From the NCBI GenBank assembly GCA_009702955.1, contig WLHA01000023.1, positions 1 to 10,233 of the forward strand: 10,233 nucleotides of DNA, read 5' to 3'. Both the position numbers and the translations under genes were made by a program. Positions 5,115-10,233 of the stretch are shown here, one piece after another. The notes beneath the pieces were generated by a model, which was given only the letters and a program-made list of their open reading frames with translations, did not search any database and was not told the origin of the DNA. How positions within the stretch are numbered: the stretch's first letter is position 1; each line of letters opens with the position of its first letter. The DNA comes from Actinomycetota bacterium (GTDB lineage Bacteria; Actinomycetota; Acidimicrobiia; IMCC26256).

Positions 5115-6590
5115 TTAGGCGCGACCGGCCCACATCTCGCGCTCGCTGCCGAGCGGGTCGTTTATGACTCCAGCATCAGTTGAGTCGAAACGCATGGTGG
5201 AGCGAGTCTCCTCTGTGTAGGCGTCCCATCCAGGGTTGCCTTCGTGAGCAAAACGTATCCACGCTGGCTGCATCAAATCCACAAGCCCTTGGAGGTCATC
5301 GCCGGTGCCGATCAACATCTCGAATGCATCGAGATTGTCGAAGACGAATGGAATCTCGAGTGCATGAGCAGACTTGAGAATCCCACCGAACGCAGGGCTA
5401 GCCCACGTGAACCAATACATCCATGCCTCGCGTCCCTGGGCTGCCTGTGCTTCTGCCATACGAATGACCGGTAGACGAAACATTTGATCGGTCATGTAAG
5501 CGATCAAGATGTCAGTCATAGTTGCTTCTGGGCGCGCAGACTCATATGCAGAGAGCATCGCTTCGGCGCTACTCCCCACTGTCTTGGAGGCTTCCTCTAA
5601 GATTTCTTCGCGCGTAATGGTTGCTATTCGTGGGTCCATTAGAGCAAATAGGGCGAACTCGTCGTGGTTGGATCCGGTTAGGAGTTTTACATCTCCAAGG
5701 CCTTTTCGAACTCCAACAAGAGGAGCATCGGGGAGCATGTCGTTGTCGATTACCGGAGTGAATGGCATATCTAGTCGACCGCCAGACATAAGTGAAATCT
5801 GGGCATCAAGCAGCGACTGAACCGGGAGAGCTTGGAGTTCTTCAACGGTTGTGACTCCAGCATGCTCCATGATCAGCTTGGCATTGAGTGTTGCATCCTC
5901 GGCCGAGGTGCAGAAGTTTGCTCCGCCGCTCTGTGTTATTGCCTTTTGAAATAGGCCCTGCGCAGCTGGTAGTCCAAGAAGCGTGCAGATGCTCATTGCC
6001 CCTGCAGACTCACCGAAGACCGTTACGTTTGATGGGTCGCCGCCAAAGTTTGCGATGTTGTCGCTAACCCATTGAAGAGCAGCAACTTGATCAAGGCTGC
6101 CAGCAAGACCTGATCCCCTGAAGGCCTCTCCACCAAGATCGGCAAGATGAAGAAACCCGAAGACAGCGAGGCGGTAGTTGATGGTGACAACTACAACATC
6201 GCCCTGCTCTGCGAGTTTGGTGCCGTCATAAACAGGTAGCGATCCTGCGCCGTTGAGGAATGCACCTCCATGGATCCAAACCATTACCGGTCGTGAACCA
6301 TCGAGGTGAGGCGTCCATATATTTAGGGTGAGGCTTGTTGCTTCATCCTGAACGGAGTGCGGCGCACCAGGAGCGAGCGCTGCATCCATCATCGAAGGCA
6401 TCTGGGGCACGATCGGGCCTAGGTGCTCTGCGTTTAGAACCTCAGACCACGGTGCAACCGGTGTAGGTGGCATGAAGCGGAGCGCTCCAACAGGGGGTGC
6501 TGCGAAGGGGATTCCAGCAAAGCGACTATGCCCATCGTGGGTAGTTCCGCGTATTGGACCGCTTTTCGTCTCAACTATTGGGTGGCTCAT
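5115..6590 (-). CDS. Type-B carboxylesterase, 491 aa
   Basis: An alpha/beta-hydrolase of the carboxylesterase type B (cholinesterase-like) family that cleaves carboxylic esters. The early GIPFAAPPVGALRF (26-39) is the family N-terminal signature. The oxyanion hole is HGGA (107-110), and the nucleophile is Ser195 in FGESAGAMS. Glu311 in TGSNHDEF is the acid, and His409 in SAHALEIPFVF completes the triad. No signal peptide or membrane segment is seen, so it should be cytoplasmic, unlike secreted lipases. Length is slightly below the family average but complete. ATG 6590 has AGGAG (6597-6601 on the minus strand) 6 nt upstream. It is divergent from the thiolase-like/DUF35 pair across a 173-bp region full of inverted repeats. 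In this setting it may release an acid or alcohol for the oxidoreductases, or open an ester or lactone made by an LLM-type oxygenation; the second idea is speculative. Family is certain, substrate not. Confidence 0.95.
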   Translation of the reverse strand: MSHPIVETKSGPIRGTTHDGHSRFAGIPFAAPPVGALRFMPPTPVAPWSEVLNAEHLGPIVPQMPSMMDAALAPGAPHSVQDEATSLTLNIWTPHLDGSRPVMVWIHGGAFLNGAGSLPVYDGTKLAEQGDVVVVTINYRLAVFGFLHLADLGGEAFRGSGLAGSLDQVAALQWVSDNIANFGGDPSNVTVFGESAGAMSICTLLGLPAAQGLFQKAITQSGGANFCTSAEDATLNAKLIMEHAGVTTVEELQALPVQSLLDAQISLMSGGRLDMPFTPVIDNDMLPDAPLVGVRKGLGDVKLLTGSNHDEFALFALMDPRIATITREEILEEASKTVGSSAEAMLSAYESARPEATMTDILIAYMTDQMFRLPVIRMAEAQAAQGREAWMYWFTWASPAFGGILKSAHALEIPFVFDNLDAFEMLIGTGDDLQGLVDLMQPAWIRFAHEGNPGWDAYTEETRSTMRFDSTDAGVINDPLGSEREMWAGRA

Positions 6591-6612
6591 GGAGTGCTCC
6601 TGATTAAGTCAT

Positions 6613-6705
6613 GCCGCTAATGGAGGGCGGCTAAAGGCTGGCTCGCTCTCGGAGAGGATAGAGCCTTAGCAGCGGTGGCGCCTGCCGCTGCGCGTACCCT
6701 GTACG
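6613..6705. promoter_or_regulatory. Cluster of inverted repeats in the esterase/thiolase-like divergent region
   Basis: Four inverted repeats lie one after another. GCCGC/GCGGC is at 6613-6617/6627-6631. GGCTC/GAGCC (6640-6644/6661-6665) encloses CTCTC/GAGAG (6646-6650/6652-6656). GCAGCGGTGG at 6669-6678 can pair with 6682-6691 around a 3-nt loop (ten pairs, two of them G-U). CGTAC/GTACG is at 6693-6697/6701-6705. They could be operators for a divergent promoter or structure in the thiolase-like mRNA leader. No T-run follows the strong hairpin, so it is not a classical terminator. Confidence 0.5.
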
Positions 6706-6717
6706 TTCGCGTCGATA

Positions 6718-6745
6718 TTGACTGAGTTATTGATTGAGTTATTGA
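6718..6745 (+). repeat. 12-bp tandem repeat just before the thiolase-like gene's RBS
   Basis: TTGACTGAGTTA (6718-6729) is followed directly by TTGATTGAGTTA (6730-6741), one mismatch apart, and the start of a third copy (TTGA, 6742-6745). It contains several TGA triplets. The one at 6743 is in frame with the next gene and closes its frame upstream, so the GTG at 6764 is the only usable start. The AT-rich array also resembles promoter DNA. Confidence 0.8.
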
Positions 6746-6753
6746 GGAAGACC

Positions 6754-6759
6754 GGAGGA
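6754..6759 (+). promoter_or_regulatory. Ribosome binding site that fixes the GTG start
   Basis: GGAGGA lies 4 nt before GTG 6764. With the in-frame TGA at 6743 and no other start codon between, it decides the start of the thiolase-like gene. Confidence 0.8.
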
Positions 6760-6763
6760 AAAC

Positions 6764-7975
6764 GTGGCCCGAGGCCAATACCAGAGTGACAAAACAATTA
6801 GCTCCATCTCTGGGAGAGCCTCAATTGTTGGGGTTGGTGAGACTGAGTATCTGCGCGGATCTGCGCGCCTTCCCGTAGAGATGATGCTTGAGGCATCAAT
6901 TAACGCGATTGCTGATGCAGGCCTTGCCCCTAGTGACATCGACGGGATACTTCCCCCTCCCGGATATACAACCGTCGAGGAGTTGGCGGTCAACCTTGGT
7001 ATTGAGGACCTCGCCTTCTCGTCGACTGTCCATATGGGCGGTGCATCCTCTACGGCAGCGATTCAAAATGCGGCGATGGCCGTGGCCACCGGTATAGCTA
7101 AGAATGTTCTCGTTGTCGTCGGGTGGAATGGGTACTCAGCATTTCGGCCGCGTGCTGGTGTGCCGGTTCCCAAGCGCGGGTTCGATGCGAACGCTGTTGG
7201 AGACACAGTGCTCGATTTTTACCTTCCCTATGGAGCGCGCTCCGCTGCCCAGTTTTACGGTTGGATCGCAACTCGCCACAGAGAGATGTACGGAACACTC
7301 GAGACAGACACAGGCGAGGTAGCGCTTGCGTGCCGCGCCCATGCGCAGACGAGCGAGCTCGCTCTCATGCGCGGTAAACCCCTCACGATGGAGGACTACT
7401 TAGCCTCGCCATGGGTATCAGAGCCATTTCGCCTTCTTGATTGCTGCCTAGAGACCGACTGCGCTGTTGCAGTAATCGTGTCGTCTACAGAGCGAGCCCG
7501 CGACCTTCGCCACGACCCTGTTGTTGTGCTTGGGGTAGGCGAGGGCCATCCGTACCCAGCGGACGACATCGCAGGGCGCCCTGATCCGTTCCACATTGGC
7601 TTAAGCGACGCTGCTCCACGCGCGTTTGCAATGGCCGGTGTATCCCCTCACGATGTGGACTTCCTCCAGATATATGACTGCTTTACCTACGTTGTGCTCC
7701 TACAGCTAGAGGCTCTAGGTCTCTGTGAGCGCGGTGGGGCCGGTGAGTTCGTTCGCGATGGGCGCATCAAGCTCGGTGGAGAGTTCCCGCTGAATACTCA
7801 TGGAGGGTTGCTTTCACAGGGTCACATGTGGGGAATGAACCATGTTGTTGAGGCGGTCAGGCAGCTGCGTCACGAGCGCGGCGACGGTCAAGTAGCGGGT
7901 GCAGAGATGGGGCTCGTAACTGGCTGGGGCGACTTCGGTGATGGCTCAATCGCGATTCTCGGGAGGGATCGATGA
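6764..7975 (+). CDS. Thiolase-fold lipid-transfer protein (Ltp/SCPx-type, probable aldolase), 403 aa
   Basis: A thiolase-superfamily protein of the branch annotated as lipid-transfer protein or acetyl-CoA acetyltransferase. It opens with IVGVGETEY (21-29). Where true thiolases have the acylated Cys, it reads HMGGASSTAA (90-99) with no Cys, so ordinary thiolysis is unlikely. The later YDCFT (304-308) and NTHGGLLSQGHMWGMNHVVE (344-363) are hallmarks of the Ltp branch. In this branch Ltp2 is a retro-aldolase that removes propionyl-CoA from steroid side chains and needs a DUF35 partner; tyrosines and not Cys are catalytic. Tyr304 is the candidate here, which an alignment should confirm. The GTG start has a strong SD (GGAGGA). 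The gene overlaps the DUF35 gene by 4 nt (ATGA), supporting an obligate complex. Likely role: C-C bond cleavage of a beta-hydroxyacyl-CoA. An SCPx-like thiolase remains possible. LLDCCLETDCAVAVIV (224-239) departs slightly from the usual ETDGA. Confidence 0.9.
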   Translation: MARGQYQSDKTISSISGRASIVGVGETEYLRGSARLPVEMMLEASINAIADAGLAPSDIDGILPPPGYTTVEELAVNLGIEDLAFSSTVHMGGASSTAAIQNAAMAVATGIAKNVLVVVGWNGYSAFRPRAGVPVPKRGFDANAVGDTVLDFYLPYGARSAAQFYGWIATRHREMYGTLETDTGEVALACRAHAQTSELALMRGKPLTMEDYLASPWVSEPFRLLDCCLETDCAVAVIVSSTERARDLRHDPVVVLGVGEGHPYPADDIAGRPDPFHIGLSDAAPRAFAMAGVSPHDVDFLQIYDCFTYVVLLQLEALGLCERGGAGEFVRDGRIKLGGEFPLNTHGGLLSQGHMWGMNHVVEAVRQLRHERGDGQVAGAEMGLVTGWGDFGDGSIAILGRDR

Positions 7976-8406
7976 ATCAGCGTGACGAGTCTTCTCTCCC
8001 GCCGATTGACCGGATGCTTCCAAACCCCTCCGGGCTGAACGCAGACTTTTATCGGATTGCAGCAGAGACTGGAGTGATCAATATTCAGCGTTGTAGCGAC
8101 TGCAGCGCGTATCGGCACCCACCACGTTTCCGCTGCGCAGCGTGCGGCTCTGATGCATGGAGCTGGAGCCCTACAAGTATGCGCGGTGTCGTTTGGTCTT
8201 GGACCATTACTCATCGCGCAATTGATCCGGCGTTTGCGGAGCAACTTCCCTACGTGGTGGTTGTGGTGGAGATGGAAGAGGGTGTGCGGGTGGTCGGCAA
8301 TCTTCGATCCATTGAAATCTCAGAACTACGAATTGGATTACCGGTAGCTGTCTTGCTCGATAAACGCAGTGAAGCGCTAGCTCTAATTGACTTTACCCCT
8401 CGGTGA
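7972..8406 (+). CDS. DUF35 zinc-ribbon/OB-fold partner protein, 144 aa
   Basis: A small stand-alone DUF35 protein. The N-terminal part holds a helix (about 20-35) and a rubredoxin-like zinc ribbon with Cys41, Cys44, Cys55 and Cys58 (CSDC and CAAC). The C-terminal half is an OB fold rich in beta strands (GVVWSWTITHRA, YVVVVVEMEEGVRVVGNL). Such proteins bind thiolase-like partners; in mycobacterial Ltp2-ChsH2 the DUF35 domain is required for retro-aldol activity, although there it is fused to a MaoC hydratase domain. Here it is free, and no MaoC gene is in the window. Start ATG 7972 overlaps the upstream stop (ATGA), so the two proteins are made in step, as expected for subunits. All four zinc ligands are present. 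Its 3' end overlaps the convergent transporter gene by 14 bp, leaving no room for a terminator. Confidence 0.94.
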   Translation: MNQRDESSLPPIDRMLPNPSGLNADFYRIAAETGVINIQRCSDCSAYRHPPRFRCAACGSDAWSWSPTSMRGVVWSWTITHRAIDPAFAEQLPYVVVVVEMEEGVRVVGNLRSIEISELRIGLPVAVLLDKRSEALALIDFTPR

Positions 8407-9316
8407 TCCCGATCTCTCTGAGCAGATCTGGCTCAAGGTAGATAAGGCGCGCAGTCGGCACCACTGCACGGATGCGTGCCTCTGCGGCATCAATCGCCGC
8501 AGCTATTGCAGGCAATTCTCCAGAGAAGAGCGCGATCTTTGCCGCAACTAAGAGGTCCTCCGGGCCGAGATGCAGCGTGCGCAGGTGAATAACACCCTGT
8601 ACCTCAGGGCTTGCAAGCATCGCCTCGCGAACTGCCGCTTCAATCTCTGGGTCTGCTGACTCTCCAATTAGGAGGCTATGCATCTCAAACGCAAGCACGA
8701 TAGCGATTGCCCCAAGCAGTAGACCGATCAGGATGCTTGCGAATGAGTCGAAACGAGGCTCACCTGTAGACCAACTAAGGCCAACTCCACAGAGTGCAAT
8801 GAAGAGTCCGGTTAGCGCTCCCACATCCTCAAGAAGCACTACTGGTAACTCTGGGTTACGTGTTGAGCGTATGAACTGCCACCAAGTTTTGCGCCCCTTC
8901 GATGGGCGTGCTTCGTGTACGGCAGTCCGAAGAGAATATGACTCCAGACCGATTGCAACAACCAATACTGAGACTGCAATTAGTGGTGATTCGAGCTCGG
9001 CGGGGTGAGAGAGTTTGTGGATACCTTCATAGACCGCAAATACCGCTCCGAGAGTGAAGAGAACAAGGGCTACGACGAATGCCCAGAAATAACGCTCGGT
9101 GCCGTAGCCAAATTGATGAGTCTGCGACTCCTTGCGCTCTGAACGGCGTCCGCCAAAAATAAGTAGCGCCTGATTGCCGGTATCCGCAACAGAGTGGATT
9201 GCCTCTGCAAGAAGTGCAGACGATCCGGTGATGAGAAACGCGATCCCTTTGGCGATTGCGATGCCCAGATTGGCGAATAGTGCGGCGATGATTGCCCGTC
9301 GGCTTCCTTCATGCAT
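8393..9316 (-). CDS. Cation diffusion facilitator (CDF/SLC30-type) transporter, 307 aa
   Basis: A membrane antiporter that exports divalent metal ions (typically Zn, also Fe, Co or Mn) in exchange for protons. Hydrophobic segments near 8-30, 35-54, 76-97, 110-126, 158-180 and 190-214 give the six-helix CDF core, and a cytoplasmic ferredoxin-like C-terminal domain follows (about 220-298). The TM2 site HSVAD (His41, Asp45) is intact. In TM5 the usual His-x-x-x-Asp is changed: LLEDVGALTG keeps Asp164, but Val160 stands where His is expected, with Glu163 beside it. This pattern, with DTGNQ in TM2, recalls the ZnT9-like (SLC30A9) branch. The start ATG 9316 has no clear SD; it is 9 nt after the dioxygenase stop, so it may rely on coupling. 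The TM2-TM3 loop is Arg/Glu/His-rich. The 3' end overlaps the DUF35 gene by 14 bp on the opposite strand. The metal is not predictable. Confidence 0.94.
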   Translation of the reverse strand: MHEGSRRAIIAALFANLGIAIAKGIAFLITGSSALLAEAIHSVADTGNQALLIFGGRRSERKESQTHQFGYGTERYFWAFVVALVLFTLGAVFAVYEGIHKLSHPAELESPLIAVSVLVVAIGLESYSLRTAVHEARPSKGRKTWWQFIRSTRNPELPVVLLEDVGALTGLFIALCGVGLSWSTGEPRFDSFASILIGLLLGAIAIVLAFEMHSLLIGESADPEIEAAVREAMLASPEVQGVIHLRTLHLGPEDLLVAAKIALFSGELPAIAAAIDAAEARIRAVVPTARLIYLEPDLLREIGITEG

Positions 9317-9325
9317 CTGCTGTGT

Positions 9326-10147
9326 CTACCCGATTGCATCCCAGACCATTGGTCCGGAGCCGAGTTTGGTTGGATTTTTAAGCAAGAACTTCGGGTCGCT
9401 CTTATTGATATGACCCATGAGCCCGTTGTAGATGCCGTAGCCAGCAAGGCGCTGAAGGAGGGGAGAGAACGTAGCTGCCACTTCGCGTGGGATGCCTAAC
9501 TGTTGGTTCTCCTGCTGGCGGAGAAACCCAGCGCAGTAGTTCATGGCGATACCAACGCGATCCTTCTTGGTTGAGTTAGCTCCGCCGCCGTGCCAGAGGC
9601 TTCCATTCCAAATGAGGACACTCCCGCTCTCCATCTCTGCTGGGACTGTCTCGTAATCGGAGCCAAAATCAGGTGCGCTATCAAGGAGGTGGGAACCACT
9701 AACAAGTCGCGTGGCGCCGTTCTCTTCGGTGAAGTCTGTAAGGGCCCACATCGAGTTGCAGACAAATGGTTCGTGCGGTCGCGCGACGGGTATCAACTGA
9801 TCATCAGCGTGCAGGGGTTGTTGCTTCTCGCCAGGTTGAATTCGGATGGACGAGAGCGAGGAGATCAAGCAGCCGGCGTCTAGCACTTGCTCAACTATCG
9901 GAAGCACATTGGCATGAACCGGTACTTGCTGCCAGATCTCGCTACGAGCTAAGAGGTTATAAACACGCAGTGTGCTGTACCCCTCAAAAACGTTATTAGC
10001 AGGTACAGCCTTTAACCGCTCTTCGGTCTCGTTGAGGTCCTCAATGAGCGATGCAATAAGTTCGGGCTCGATGGCGCTCTCGACCACTGTCCAGCCGACA
10101 GTTGAGATTCGCTCTACATGGCCAGCAAGAACATCCGGGCTCAGCAC
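9326..10147 (-). CDS. Phytanoyl-CoA dioxygenase family (PhyH) Fe(II)/2-oxoglutarate enzyme, 273 aa
   Basis: A cytoplasmic non-haem iron oxygenase that couples 2-oxoglutarate decarboxylation to hydroxylation. The facial triad is visible: His113 and Asp115 (PLHADDQ) and His186 (SLWHGGGA). Arg197 in KDRVGIAMNY is the expected 2-oxoglutarate carboxylate anchor. ENGATRLVSGSH (142-153) is the typical PhyH core strand. Length is normal. The start is GTG 10147, the only start codon before an in-frame stop upstream; the preceding CTGAAG is a weak SD. The PhyH family hydroxylates branched acyl-CoAs such as phytanoyl-CoA but also many small metabolites, so the substrate is open. The C-terminal part, about 225-273, is less like the core family and may form a lid. 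It leads a two-gene unit with the cation transporter. Given the acyl-CoA dehydrogenase and thiolase-like genes nearby, alpha-hydroxylation of a branched acyl chain is a fair guess. Confidence 0.93.
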   Translation of the reverse strand: MLSPDVLAGHVERISTVGWTVVESAIEPELIASLIEDLNETEERLKAVPANNVFEGYSTLRVYNLLARSEIWQQVPVHANVLPIVEQVLDAGCLISSLSSIRIQPGEKQQPLHADDQLIPVARPHEPFVCNSMWALTDFTEENGATRLVSGSHLLDSAPDFGSDYETVPAEMESGSVLIWNGSLWHGGGANSTKKDRVGIAMNYCAGFLRQQENQQLGIPREVAATFSPLLQRLAGYGIYNGLMGHINKSDPKFLLKNPTKLGSGPMVWDAIG

Positions 10148-10233
10148 GATCTTCAGGGTATCGCGAAGTCTTGCGGGTAGCCTGAGACAATGGCTATTTA
10201 CGCGCTAGGAAAGCACACCCCGAAGATCGACCC

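Noticed and set aside
5105..5119. Hairpin CCTAA-TCGAG-TTAGG between the SDR and esterase genes
   Set aside because: A 5-bp AT-containing stem without a T-run that overlaps the esterase stop codon; too weak to call a terminator.
8411..8430. GATCT/AGATC inverted repeat near the end of the CDF gene
   Set aside because: Lies within coding sequence, has short arms, and no T-run follows it.
10148..10233. Small gene or promoter at the right edge
   Set aside because: Frames here are short or continue from shadows of the dioxygenase gene, and no convincing -35/-10 pair was found.

Overview
The window looks like catabolic, accessory chromosome from a free-living bacterium of moderate GC content that probably uses coenzyme F420. 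A protein strongly resembling the mycobacterial Rv3520c family, and a thiolase-like lipid-transfer protein paired with a DUF35 partner, favour an actinobacterium. I cannot exclude another F420 user with many oxidoreductase paralogues, such as a Chloroflexota (SAR202-like) lineage. No RNA gene, insertion sequence, CRISPR array, phage gene or transcription-regulator gene is visible.

Layout from left to right. Positions 1-435 are the 3' end of an acyl-CoA dehydrogenase. Two luciferase-like (LLM class) flavin/F420 oxidoreductases follow on the same strand (505-1380 and 1476-2513). The first is bracketed by copies of a short repeat, direct before the gene and inverted after it. A protein of two tandem EthD domains lies on the minus strand (2548-3264). 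It is divergent from a translationally coupled pair of short-chain dehydrogenases (3488-4270 and 4267-5043), one predicted to use NADP(H) and the other NAD(H). A cytoplasmic type-B carboxylesterase is on the minus strand (5115-6590), divergent from a coupled pair made of a thiolase-like aldolase/lipid-transfer protein (6764-7975) and a zinc-ribbon DUF35 protein (7972-8406). Last, on the minus strand, a phytanoyl-CoA dioxygenase-family gene (9326-10147) is followed 9 nt later by a cation diffusion facilitator transporter (8393-9316). The final 86 bases hold no gene I can support.

Read together, most genes fit the breakdown of a hydrophobic, probably branched or alicyclic carboxylic acid, ester or sterol/isoprenoid-like compound. 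The esterase would release an alcohol or acid. The SDRs and LLM enzymes would interconvert hydroxyl and oxo groups or oxygenate. The acyl-CoA dehydrogenase would desaturate the CoA ester. The dioxygenase would hydroxylate next to a branch. The thiolase-like protein with DUF35 would do the final retro-aldol C-C cleavage, as Ltp2-ChsH2 does in steroid side-chain degradation. The substrate is inference. The genes fall into at least six transcription units with alternating strands, so this is a cluster and not one operon.

The most unusual structure is non-coding. Short tandem repeats sit exactly on gene boundaries (17 bp at the first LLM start, 8 bp over the second SDR stop, 12 bp before the thiolase-like ribosome binding site). 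Both divergent intergenic regions carry several palindromes.
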